Assembly: GCA_001599355.1 (NCBI GenBank)
Contig: BCGQ01000001.1
Location: forward strand, 127,135 to 191,134
Source of the DNA: Nakazawaea peltata
Taxonomy: Eukaryota; Ascomycota; Pichiomycetes; Alaninales; Pachysolenaceae
Direction: 5' to 3'
DNA length: 64,000 nt
In this document: in pieces, positions 49,478-58,528 of the stretch
How positions within the stretch are numbered: the first letter of the stretch is position 1
Layout: each line of letters opens with the position of its first letter
Notes under the pieces: generated by a model
The model's input: the letters and a program-made list of their open reading frames with translations, nothing else
What the model was told of the DNA's origin: nothing
Databases searched by the model: none
Translations under genes and position numbers: made by a program

Positions 49478-49680
49478 CGAGTTCACTGTCTGATTAAGAA
49501 AAAAAACAGTAGATATCCACAAATTCTTCATGCAAAATTTATAACCCCTTTCACAATCGATCTTCCTGCTAATAATTAAAGACATTTAATTAGGATTAAA
49601 CGAGAGGCATTAAACATTCAGTTACAATTAGCAAATACGAGATGGATAAATCAAATCATTATATTAAAACCAATTCAAAA

Positions 49681-51309
49681 TTAAGCATGTTCAGCATGTT
49701 GAGTATTCTCCTTCTCTTCCAAGCTGCTAGCAACATCTCCCACTTCATCACGGAAGTTGTCCAATTTCTGTTGCTCAATCAGTTCGTCAGCTGCCTTTCT
49801 CTTCAGAATAGCAAATCCTGGAGCATTGAACATGACATCCATATTTTCCAAGGATAAACCTCTAGTTTCTGGCAAGAAGAAGTAAACGAAGAAGACGGAA
49901 AGAACAAGGGAAACAGCAAAGAACAAGAAGGTTCCGTAAGTGATGTTTTCCATCATGTATGGATTTGAGTAGACAATGATGAATTGCATCAACCATTGGG
50001 TCATGACTGTGATAGACATGGCCAAACTTCTGATTTTCATTGGATAAATTTCGGAACAAAAGATGAATGGAACACCATTCCAAGAGAAGGCAAAGAAGAA
50101 GGCAAAGATGTAAACCATGACAATGGCAACATATGCACCTGCGTCTCTGTCAACGGTATGTTCAAATGAACCAGAAATCTTAGTGTAAGCAGCAAGGTAG
50201 AACATGGCAACAATAGTACCAGAGGCACCAGAGAAAAGCAGGTTTCTACGACCGAATCTGTCGACAATGAACAAGATGAACAACAAATTTGTAACGGTTT
50301 TCACGATTCCAAAGATACCAGTGGCCAAGAGGTCGACAGAGTTACCACTGAAACCAATGGCTTCGAAGATAGATGGAGAATAGTAGTTCAAAGCGTTAAT
50401 ACCAGACAAGTTTTGGAAAACCATCACCAAATTACCTAAGATGACTCTGATTCTGATACCAGGAGTCCATAATTCCTTCAATTTTGAAAGCAAATTTGGA
50501 GTGTTAGCAGTCATCTCTTCTTCGGCTCTAAGTTGCTCTTCTACCTCTTGAACTTCCCATTGAATATATGGGTGGGTTCTTGGAAGTCCTCTAACGGCAG
50601 AAAGATCGGCCAAAGCTCTGTCGATTCTTCCCAGCTTGATATTCCATCTGTAAGATTCTGGTTGGAAGTACATAGCAACGACAACGGCAGCACCGAAGAC
50701 ATATTGTAAACCAAATGGAATTCTCCATTGAGCATCTGATGTGGATGGGATGTTGATGGAAACACCATAGTTAATCCAGAAAGCAATCAAAGAAGATGTT
50801 TGATAGACGACTTCGTAAATACCAACCAATCTACCACGGGACAGAGGTGGAGCCCACTCGGCAATATAGATAGGAACAATCATGGAGGTAGTACCAACAG
50901 CTAAACCAGTTAAAGCACGACCAGCGTAAATAAGACCGACTTGGCCCGATGCGGCTACTTGTAAAGTGACACCGATATCAAAAATAGCGCCAAAGAAAAT
51001 CAATGTAAGTCTTCTACCGATCTTCTCACTAACAAGGTAAGCCAAGAAGGCACCAAAGAAACATCCAGCTTGGAATGTACTGACGATATTGGATTTCAAA
51101 CTAGCAAGTGTATCACCAGTCAGACTGTCCAAACCAAAACGATGTTGGAACGATTCCAATGATAAGGCACCACCAATGAAACCGGTATCATAACCGTACA
51201 TGGCGGAACCCATAGCAGCTGAGATAGCCAAGAATACTATACGCCAGTTATAGACTTCTGGTGGGGCTGGGTTCTCTGAGTTATCCTCGATAGCGAATAA
51301 ATTCTTCAT
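49681..51309 (-). CDS. MFS sugar-porter family transporter, quinate-permease-like
   Basis: A 542-residue protein with twelve predicted membrane spans. Sugar-porter signatures are present: YGYDTGFIGGAL in span 1, EKIGRRLTLIFFGA, GRALTGLAVGTTSMIVPIYI followed by AEWAPPLSRGRLVG, QNLSGINALNYYSPSIFEAI, DRFGRRNLLFSGA and the closing FFLPETRGLSLENMD. The N-terminal PPEVYNWRIVFLAI and long cytosolic loop resemble fungal quinate permeases (QutD/Qa-y) more than the hexose Hxt group. The substrate is therefore an acid-type cyclitol or sugar, by inference. It is divergent from the nucleobase permease gene across 1.9 kb, which contains a Mig1-like word (GTGGGG after an A/T run, about 51691-51703). Confidence 0.88.
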   Translation of the reverse strand: MKNLFAIEDNSENPAPPEVYNWRIVFLAISAAMGSAMYGYDTGFIGGALSLESFQHRFGLDSLTGDTLASLKSNIVSTFQAGCFFGAFLAYLVSEKIGRRLTLIFFGAIFDIGVTLQVAASGQVGLIYAGRALTGLAVGTTSMIVPIYIAEWAPPLSRGRLVGIYEVVYQTSSLIAFWINYGVSINIPSTSDAQWRIPFGLQYVFGAAVVVAMYFQPESYRWNIKLGRIDRALADLSAVRGLPRTHPYIQWEVQEVEEQLRAEEEMTANTPNLLSKLKELWTPGIRIRVILGNLVMVFQNLSGINALNYYSPSIFEAIGFSGNSVDLLATGIFGIVKTVTNLLFILFIVDRFGRRNLLFSGASGTIVAMFYLAAYTKISGSFEHTVDRDAGAYVAIVMVYIFAFFFAFSWNGVPFIFCSEIYPMKIRSLAMSITVMTQWLMQFIIVYSNPYMMENITYGTFLFFAVSLVLSVFFVYFFLPETRGLSLENMDVMFNAPGFAILKRKAADELIEQQKLDNFRDEVGDVASSLEEKENTQHAEHA

Positions 51310-53178
51310 ATTGTATTTAGTGTATTTATCACAATAGACTCTGGGATCTACAAATGCTTGGTTCCAAAACCGAATACTGCCTTCTTTATATATTAATTGC
51401 TCGGCACAACAGGTTCAAACCTCGTTCCATGTAGGATCAACTCCACAAATCTTGGAGGCTGCCCAAAAAGTATGACCCGCAAAGAATAATGTAAGGGTTC
51501 AGCTTTCCAAAAATGCGAAAATCTTCTGTGATTGGATAACGAAGTCCAATACCCACCTCAGGATTTTTGACGATCCCAGTAGATTACCCCCACCCTCCCC
51601 GCTTGAAGGGGGCGCTATTGTTTGAGCGGATCCAATTTCACAAAAAAAATGCAAAATAAGGAGAAGAGAAAAAAAAAGAAACTTAGTTATTTTGTGGGGA
51701 AACTGGGGTACATAATTTACAATAGAAGGAGAATGTCAGGTATTGGCAATGCGCGAATTTAAACCAATCGGGATCGAGATGCCATGGTGAGGTTGTAGGT
51801 TGAAGATGAAGAAGAATGCATAGAGGGTGATTATTGTAGATATTTGATGCAAGTCATTGAATCTGAGCTCAATTTTCTTTCTCTAAATCTTATTATTCTT
51901 ATTAAATAACATCTCCTTGGTGTGTTTTTTTTTAACACAGTGGATGATTTTCGGCCCGATATTATGACGAAAAAAGTTAAACTGTCATATAACCTGCATT
52001 ATTTCAATCAGTTACTGTCAGGGTATCCACCATAATGTATAACATTTCTATGTCCAGGCTTCTCTGGGACTCAATTTAGAGGTTTAGAATAAGATTCAGG
52101 ATATTATATGTATGCAGTTTTAGCATAATTTTTTATGTCTTATGAAGTGTGGAGGTTCCTTACATGAAATATGTTGTGTTGTGGGGAAGCCCCACGGAAT
52201 GTCAATTTGCATTTTTTTTTCTATTTTCGGGTTTTGACCAGCAAGGTGATGGGCCAAAGGAACAGACATCTTCAGTTGAGTCTATGTTGCTTAATATTGC
52301 CAGATCCGAAGGAGATACACGTTCATGAAGATGGTTATCGATGACACTATTGTTCGTGGTCTATTTGCGGATCATTTCCTTGTTGTCGACCCTAATATTA
52401 AACACTATCATTTTTAATACCTTAGATTGCTTGTAATTGAGAATTTAAAGGTCGTGCATAAAGAGTAAATATAGAAATTGAATCTGAAGGTCGTGCACAC
52501 AAACTAAATATATAATTTGATATAATGCTCGTCTGTGTGATGCCGCTGCACCTCCGCGGAGCTGAAGATAGTGCATGCAGATCTATACAAGGCATCTACT
52601 ATATAGATGCTTATATAGGCAAGAATATATAATCACCAGAATATTTAATCACCACCGGCTGTCCCCACTCTACAGGAATCCCGTTTAAAGCCTTCTTTCT
52701 CCAGGTCGAAACCGAATAACAAGAAGCACCACAGGCTATTAATACTCATTAGATAAGAAGATAACAGCAGCGGATTAAGAAGGAATTTTTATCCTTATCA
52801 AGAAACTGGGCAAATTAAAGTTTGCCCTCCGGTCAGATGAACGGCTCTTCCCCTATTTTTTCCTAGCATTAAACAAAAGAAATAATAATCTGCCCTCTTT
52901 AAACCAATCAGCGCCAAGAATCGAAGCGAAAAAAAAGCTTCTTTTGAAGTTTGCCCTTTCTTGGCCTGTCTAAAGCCATCAGCTGCGATGCAACATCAAG
53001 TGTAAAATACCGATTTAAGCCTTTGTCCGTACGACGAGAAAATAAAGTGTGAAAATTTGTCAACTGATTAGATAACAACGGCGGTTTTATAAAAAAAAAT
53101 CTCTTCGCTGGTTTTCAAAACTCATCTCCGATTTTTATCTCACTTGAGAAATTCATCTGTGTATCTAAACTTTTAATA
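51310..53178. other. 1.9 kb non-coding region between two divergent transporter genes
   Basis: No credible coding frame exists here. Seen in it: a Mig1-like TATTTTGTGGGG (51692-51703), 380 bases upstream of the sugar transporter; a GTGGGG-AAG-CCCCAC inverted repeat (52181-52195); poly-T/poly-A tracts; and a cluster of direct and inverted repeats at 52447-52610. Such length is unusual in this window and suits transporters with complex transcriptional control. Confidence 0.6.
52447..52610 (+). promoter_or_regulatory. Candidate upstream activating region: direct repeat plus palindromes
   Basis: Two imperfect 35-base copies start at 52447 and 52486 (period 39); each begins AAGGTCGTGCA and ends AAATATA..ATTTGA or a close variant. 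Then come the perfect palindrome CTCCGCGGAG (52552-52561), holding CCG/CGG half sites as used by Zn2Cys6 factors, and GCATCTA (52592-52598), repeated inverted as TAGATGC (52604-52610). The block is 570-730 bases upstream of the permease ATG. Confidence 0.45.
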
Positions 53179-54684
53179 ATGAGTGACGGATACTCAAAGA
53201 CCAACGAGAAATCCAGTGACTTGGAGATCGATGTCGAGGCCAACGAAATTTTTGAACCAAAGCCAAAGGGCTTTTGGAATAAGATGGGTCTGGTTTTCCA
53301 TGCCGAGCTTCGAGGCATCGAGCAAGTTCCTATTGAAGAGAGAACTGATATGAGTCCATGGAAATATGGTAGTATGTGGGCCTCTGTTAACTTGTGTGTT
53401 CTGGCTTTAAGTACTGGTGCTCTTGGTACTGCCAGTTTCGGTCTTGGTTGGTATGATGCCGTTGCTTGTATCGTCCTTACTGTCATGATTGGTTCTCTTC
53501 CAATCGCTCTTTATGCTGCCCTTCTGTCCAACTTTGGTTTGAGACAGTTGATGTTGACCAGATTCCTTGCTGGTAACATCACTGCAAGAATTTATTCTGC
53601 TTTGTTGCTTATTTCTGCTATCGGTTGGAGTGCTGTTAACCAATTACTGGCTGTGCAATTACTCCACATCGTTAACAACGAAAGATTACCACCTTGGGCT
53701 GGATGTTTGATCTTATCCATCTTGACTACTTTGGTTGCCATTTTAGGTTATGATTACATCCACTTGCTTGACAAATATGCTTGGATCCCAACTGTTGCTG
53801 TTTTCTTTGTTATCATTGCCAGATTGAGTATCAACGGTGAGTTCTACAATGCACCAATGCCAACTGGTGGTGCCGAGGCTGGAAGTGTCTTGACCTTTGT
53901 CTGTATTATCTGGGGTTATAGTGCAGGTTGGATCAATGCCGGTGATTACGTCGTTTACAAGAACCCAAGTGTCAAAAGTTGGAAGGTATTTGTTGCCGTT
54001 TACTTCGGTTTAGTAATTCCTACCTTGTTCTCCATGTTAGTTGGTGCCCTGTGTGGTACTCTGACCATCAAGAATGAAAAAATTGCCAACTACTTTGCCG
54101 AAAACTCTATTGGTGGTTTGGTCTACGGTATCATTGTTGACGAATCTCTTCACGGTTTCGGTCAATTCTGCTGTGTTATATTGTCTCTCAGTACCATCGT
54201 TGGTAACATTCCAAACGCTTACTCTCTCAGTCTTGCCGCCCCAGCTGTTTGGTCCAAATTGGCTATTCTCCCTCGTATCTTCTGGTGTGTTTTAGGTAAC
54301 GCCGTTGCCTTGGGTCTCTCTATCCCAGCTTACTACATCTTCGTCGATGTCATGTCTGACTTCCTTGATATGGTCAGTTACAACGTTTCTATTTACATCG
54401 GAACAACTTTGCTGGAGCATTTCATCTTCAGAAAGGGTAAGGTAGAAAACTACCACTCTGAGGATTACTTGGATGGTTCTAAATTACCAATCGGTTACGC
54501 TGGTCTTTTTGGCTTTGCCTGTGGTGTTGCCGGTGCCGTTGTTGGTATGTCTGAAGTTTGGTATGTTGGTCCAATTGCCGTCGAATCTTATGGAGGTGAC
54601 AGTGGATGGATTTTGGGTTGTGCATTCTCTTTCATCGGTTATTGTATTGCCAGACCTATTGAGTTAAAGTATGTCGGACGTTAA
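53179..54684 (+). CDS. NCS1-family purine-cytosine permease (Fcy2-like)
   Basis: Plasma-membrane nucleobase/proton symporter of 501 residues with about twelve spans. The cytosolic N-terminus (GFWNKMGLVFHAELRGIEQV, PIEERTD) is the Fcy2-group signature. SMWASVNLCVLALSTGALGT follows in span 1, and WGYSAGWINAGDYVVYKNP in the middle. ILSLSTIVGNIPNAYSLSL is the span-8/9 region, and EHFIFRKGKVENY is near the C-terminus. S. cerevisiae relatives are Fcy2, Fcy21 and Fcy22, which import adenine, guanine, hypoxanthine and cytosine; orthology to one of them is not decided here. The ATG at 53179 is the first in frame. A long, repeat-bearing upstream region suggests regulation by nitrogen or purine supply, by inference only. 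Confidence 0.92.
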   Translation: MSDGYSKTNEKSSDLEIDVEANEIFEPKPKGFWNKMGLVFHAELRGIEQVPIEERTDMSPWKYGSMWASVNLCVLALSTGALGTASFGLGWYDAVACIVLTVMIGSLPIALYAALLSNFGLRQLMLTRFLAGNITARIYSALLLISAIGWSAVNQLLAVQLLHIVNNERLPPWAGCLILSILTTLVAILGYDYIHLLDKYAWIPTVAVFFVIIARLSINGEFYNAPMPTGGAEAGSVLTFVCIIWGYSAGWINAGDYVVYKNPSVKSWKVFVAVYFGLVIPTLFSMLVGALCGTLTIKNEKIANYFAENSIGGLVYGIIVDESLHGFGQFCCVILSLSTIVGNIPNAYSLSLAAPAVWSKLAILPRIFWCVLGNAVALGLSIPAYYIFVDVMSDFLDMVSYNVSIYIGTTLLEHFIFRKGKVENYHSEDYLDGSKLPIGYAGLFGFACGVAGAVVGMSEVWYVGPIAVESYGGDSGWILGCAFSFIGYCIARPIELKYVGR

Positions 54685-54923
54685 AACTTTTTATTAGTTA
54701 TATATTGTATTTATCTAAATCGATTTAGAGTACGAAAAAGGGATACATATTCGTAGAATGCTGAGAAATATAAGTAGCAATTTATTAATTTATGATTAAT
54801 ACTTTCCTTTCCAGTCTTCAGAAATTCTTCTTAGAAGAGCAAATCAAGGAAAATAAGGGAAATAAAAATAATAAGGAGAAAATAAAGTAAGGGCGGTAAT
54901 GGAAGGAATAAGTGGGGAACAAA

Positions 54924-55529
54924 ATGGCAGTTGGGCATAATTTACAACTACTAATTTCGACACTTTCGTATTCGGTGAGGTTCGGATGTGGACTTCACTT
55001 TGTTTTCAGCAACATTTATGAATTTCAAGCCACTCATGGAGAATCGATGCTCCCCACATTGAACACGAGATTCGATTATGTTCATACTTTGAAATATTAT
55101 AAACATGGAAGAGGAGTGGAAATGGGAGATGTGATAATGCTGTTGAAACCTACAGATCCAGATCAAAGAGTATGTAAGAGAATCACCGGAATGCCTGGAG
55201 ATGTTATCCTTATTGACCCATCGAGTGATTCTATAGAGCAGACACGAACTAAGCATCTGCTAGGAGAGATGGATACTGTGGAGGTGGAATCCGAACAAAC
55301 AAGTCCTCTGCTTGATAGGTATGTAGTCATACCTGAAGGTCATGTATGGGTTACAGGAGATAACTTGGCACTTTCGGTGGATTCCAGAACATATTCGGTG
55401 CTCCCAATGGCCCTAATAAAGGGGAAAATAATAGCTGCTAATGATTTTAATGACTCTTATAAGAATTTATGGGGCTTTAGATGGCTCGAAAACAATTTCG
55501 TTAAGAAAGAACAATCCTACGAAGCTTAA
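54924..55529 (+). CDS. IMP1: Mitochondrial inner membrane protease subunit 1
   Basis: Signal-peptidase-type serine protease that removes sorting signals in the intermembrane space. The catalytic Ser lies in ATHGESMLPTLNTRFDYVHT and the catalytic Lys in KRITGMPGDVILID. Box E is VPEGHVWVTGDNL-like (VVIPEGHVWVTGDNLALSVD, SRTYSVLPMALIKGKI). A single N-terminal hydrophobic segment anchors it. Length of 201 is close to S. cerevisiae Imp1 (190). The ATG at 54924 (MAVGHNLQ) is used; the frame is open to a GTG at 54912. A CTG in the MxLKPTDPDQR segment aligns with Ala of yeast VALKPTDP. The C-terminus carries WGFRWLENNF, as in Imp1. Confidence 0.95.
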   Translation: MAVGHNLQLLISTLSYSVRFGCGLHFVFSNIYEFQATHGESMLPTLNTRFDYVHTLKYYKHGRGVEMGDVIMLLKPTDPDQRVCKRITGMPGDVILIDPSSDSIEQTRTKHLLGEMDTVEVESEQTSPLLDRYVVIPEGHVWVTGDNLALSVDSRTYSVLPMALIKGKIIAANDFNDSYKNLWGFRWLENNFVKKEQSYEA

Positions 55530-55555
55530 TACATTGCATAATCTATATTTCATAC

Positions 55556-56329
55556 TTATAAATCCTTTTTACCGGCGGCCGAATTCTTGACGCTTAAACC
55601 TCTTAAAGTTCTTGAGCCCGAAATAATGGCAATTGGACCCAACATGGCGATTCTAGCGATGGTCTTGAATATGCTATCTTGGATGTAATATCTTACAAAG
55701 ACGATTTCGAACAGCAGTAAAGAAGCGATGAAGACGTAGTCGGCAGTGGATAAAGAAGAGTATTTGAAACCCAATTTAGACCACTCCAAGAATAACTTGG
55801 CGACTAAGAGTACCACCAAGACAATAAAGACGACGGGAATTACCGGGGTCACATACGTTGGAGCGTCTTTGAAAATATGATGAATCTCATCCAATGGCCC
55901 GTATCTCAATTGTGGTTCATATTTTATCTTTGCACTCAATGATTCTCCTACTTTTAAAGTGAACAATGGAGAAACCAAGTTCAAGTCGGTATTCAAATCT
56001 CCACATATCAATTCGAAATCGATCAGCTCTTGTTTCTTGAAGTATTTAGGAATTTTTGATACTGGCAAGGTCAATTCATGTTTGGAGCCCTTTGATGTCA
56101 TCGGGAGAGTATAATCTTTGTCCCCTCCTTTAATCAATATGGAAACTTGTTCTGGTTTGGAGCTCAACTCTACAGCTATGTTCAATGGTTCCTTGACGAT
56201 CTCATATGAGGAGTAGTCGGTGACCACTTGACCGGCACTTTTCAAGGTGATACTATCAATTTGAGTTTTGGCTGCAATGACACATTGAACAAAGGCTCCC
56301 AGAGCCAGTAATACACCAATAAACTTCAT
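55556..56329 (-). CDS. SWP1: Oligosaccharyltransferase subunit Swp1 (ribophorin II)
   Basis: Subunit of the ER N-glycosylation enzyme. It has a cleavable signal peptide (MKFIGVLLALGAFVQCVIAA), a lumenal beta-rich domain of about 150 residues and three C-terminal membrane spans (YVTPVIPVVFIVLVVLLVAK; TADYVFIASLLLFEIVFVRY; IARIAMLGPIAIISGSRTL). PTYVTPVIPVVFIV and LRGLSVKNSAAGKKDL match the Swp1/ribophorin II C-terminal region. The terminal KKDL is a dilysine (KKxx) ER-retrieval signal. Length of 257 compares with 286 in S. cerevisiae. It is convergent with IMP1, with 26 bases between the two stops. Confidence 0.92.
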   Translation of the reverse strand: MKFIGVLLALGAFVQCVIAAKTQIDSITLKSAGQVVTDYSSYEIVKEPLNIAVELSSKPEQVSILIKGGDKDYTLPMTSKGSKHELTLPVSKIPKYFKKQELIDFELICGDLNTDLNLVSPLFTLKVGESLSAKIKYEPQLRYGPLDEIHHIFKDAPTYVTPVIPVVFIVLVVLLVAKLFLEWSKLGFKYSSLSTADYVFIASLLLFEIVFVRYYIQDSIFKTIARIAMLGPIAIISGSRTLRGLSVKNSAAGKKDL

Positions 56330-56771
56330 TTCGATCTACTTCTTTCAACGGCGTTTATTCAGCCTCTTTAGCTATTTAACGTGTTACGTATCATTTTTTC
56401 TTAGTGAAAAATCCATGTAAATATTAGGGAGATATGCACGACGAGGATGGGGCGAGATGGGAAGGGGAGGAGAAGAGAGGAGAGATGAGTGGTAGAGGGA
56501 TGGATGCAGAATTGGAACTGCAGCTACATCGATCTAAATCCAATTGCAATACACTCAGAGTCCATTCTCAGTCAACTTCGCCCTATTAACAGAAACTCCC
56601 ACCGAGTATTCTACCCCAAGTGCTTTACTTCCCTAAATTTCCTAACTTCCCCATCTTCCCTAAAGTGCAACTCTTAGCGAAGCGAAAAACCTGAAAAATC
56701 TCCAACTCAAATCTTCATCTTAGATAACGATCAGTAGAGTAGTGTCGATCAGTAGAATAGAGTCGATCAAG

Positions 56772-57593
56772 ATGAGTGACCAATACGTATTGACAATTTT
56801 GGGATGTGGAACTATGGGAACAGCAGTGTTATCTGCTATTTTAAACTCCGAGTTCTCTCCTTATCCTAGCCGTATTATCTGTTGTACCGGATCTGAGGCA
56901 TCGGCTACTAAATTGCAGTCTGTTTATGGAGCTAAAGTGGAGACATCTTTTGGAAAGGAGTCCAATTTGAAGGCCGTTAAAGAATCTGATGTCATTGTAT
57001 TGGGATGTAAACCATATATGTGTGCTGAGATTATGGAGAGTGTCCAATCTGGTTTGCATGACCAGTTGATTATTTCATTGTTGGCCGGTTGGACAATTGA
57101 CCAATTGTTGTCTTACAGTCCTCGTATTGCTAGAGTCATGACCAACACTCCTCTGAAATTCGGATACGGAATGGCCGTTGTATCATTCTCTCCAGAACTG
57201 GAACTGAAAGATGAACCTTTGGTTATGAAGTTAATTGACGGTGTTGGTAAGCTGATCAAATTACCAGAAAAGAACATGGATGCTGCTACTTCTTTGGTAG
57301 GATCTGGACCAGCATTCTGTTTATTGATGATGGAGTCTTTGATGGACGGGGCTGTTAAGATGGGTATCCCATACCTGGCTGCCAAAGAATGTGCTGCTAA
57401 AGTCATGGAAGGTACTGCTAGAATGGTAATGGAGACAGGAGAGCATCCAGCCGTCTTGAAAAGTGCCGTTTGTACTCCAGGAGGTACTACTATTGGTGGT
57501 TTAATGGTAATGGAAGAGAAAGGTGTCCGTAGTGGTGTCCTGAAAGGTGTTATCGAACTGGCTGAAATCGCCCTGCGTTTAGGTAAGAAATAA
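56772..57593 (+). CDS. PRO3: Pyrroline-5-carboxylate reductase
   Basis: Last step of proline synthesis, reducing pyrroline-5-carboxylate with NAD(P)H. The Rossmann motif is at the start (VLTILGCGTMGTAVLSAI). DVIVLGCKPYM, LLAGWTIDQLLSY and the RVMTNTP segment follow. Near the C-terminus is the family's catalytic helix region VCTPGGTTIGGLMVMEE. The codon after NTP is CTG; in P5C reductases this position is the invariant Ala of MPNTPA, strong support for CTG as Ala. The ATG at 56772 is used rather than a GTG-initiated frame from 56742. Two short GATCAGTAGA repeats lie in the leader. Length is 273 residues, as in the family. Confidence 0.95.
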   Translation: MSDQYVLTILGCGTMGTAVLSAILNSEFSPYPSRIICCTGSEASATKLQSVYGAKVETSFGKESNLKAVKESDVIVLGCKPYMCAEIMESVQSGLHDQLIISLLAGWTIDQLLSYSPRIARVMTNTPLKFGYGMAVVSFSPELELKDEPLVMKLIDGVGKLIKLPEKNMDAATSLVGSGPAFCLLMMESLMDGAVKMGIPYLAAKECAAKVMEGTARMVMETGEHPAVLKSAVCTPGGTTIGGLMVMEEKGVRSGVLKGVIELAEIALRLGKK

Positions 57594-57619
57594 ATAGATA
57601 GAATATATATTTACTTTTT

Positions 57620-58227
57620 TTATAAGTTCTTTGATCTTTCACGGAGATCTTCGACGATTCTCTCATATTCTGGATCCTTTTCGTCCTCACCACCTTCTCC
57701 GTACATAAGATCTTCCAAAATCTCCAGATCAGCCATTTCTTGTTCCAGTTTACGACCTTCCAGGTACTGCTCTTCTTTCAAAGCAGAGAAAGTCAACAGG
57801 TTAAAGAAGATCTCGAAGAAAGTGTAAACGAACACCATATTGTTGCAAATGAGATAGTTTGAACCATAACCAGAATACAGACAAGTCACAAAGAATACCA
57901 ACAATCTTGAAGGCACGATGGCATCGAAGTACCTGGTATTTTTATCCCATAATGGAATCAAATCAGACAACAGTGATAATGCAAAAACCAACGACAATGG
58001 ACCAAATAACAGACTGTATTGATCTATTTCAACGAATGGCTAGAAATGGTTAGTAGATGAACATCGCTAGACCTCTCTTTGTTACTTACTAAGTTCATCG
58101 ACTGAGCAAGAACGATGACAAATGGGACCTTGAGGAGGTACTCTGGGTCCTTCAAAAAATAGAATGCAATGGTCAATAAGAAGCATATTCTCAGGTAGAT
58201 CAAGGTTTGAGCTGAGAAAGTGGACAT
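57620..58227 (-). CDS. ILM1: Ilm1 ER membrane protein, two exons
   Basis: Membrane protein of unknown biochemical role; S. cerevisiae ilm1 mutants show ER and mitochondrial DNA maintenance defects. Exon 1 (58227-58090) encodes MSTFSAQTLIYLRICFLLTI to FVIVLAQSMNL, matching yeast AFFRVAFLFTIAFFCLK and IVLTQAMNL. Exon 2 (58039-57620) starts PFVEIDQYS and contains SDLIPLWDKNTRYFDAIVPS, RLLVFFVTCL and NNMVFVYTFFEIFFNLLTF, matching Ilm1, then an acidic tail. The intron is 50 bases (58089-58040), phase 0, with a GTAAGT donor, CTACTAAC branch site and CTAG acceptor. The product is 185 residues (yeast 203). Four membrane spans are likely. Confidence 0.9.
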
Positions 58228-58528
58228 GGTGATGAAGTTTGGGTGGGTTGGTGGAGGCGATCTGATGGGGGCGTGAATATTTCAGTGGAATTTTTTTGGC
58301 GTTTGCGCTGTGCCTGCGCTGTGCCCGGTGTGCCCTGTGTGCCCGGCTGGGCAGGGAGAAACTGAAGGGGTGTGCGGTAGGGAGGGAGAAAATAAAGGGG
58401 TGATGAGAAGGGGAAGGGAAGGGGTAGAGGGAAAAGGGGTAGAGGAAAAAGGGGAGAGGGGGAGAAAGAGAATCAAATCATTTTATCACACTACACACAA
58501 TTATCATTCATTTATTATGCGAAAACTA
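58228..58528. other. ILM1 promoter / MNN10 3' region with TGCCCGG words and a purine tract
   Basis: TGCCCGG occurs at 58322-58328 and TGCCCGGC at 58340-58347, inside a run of TGTGCCC words. Then 58378-58462 is nearly pure purine (AAGGGGTAGAGG words). No gene is seen. Confidence 0.5.
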
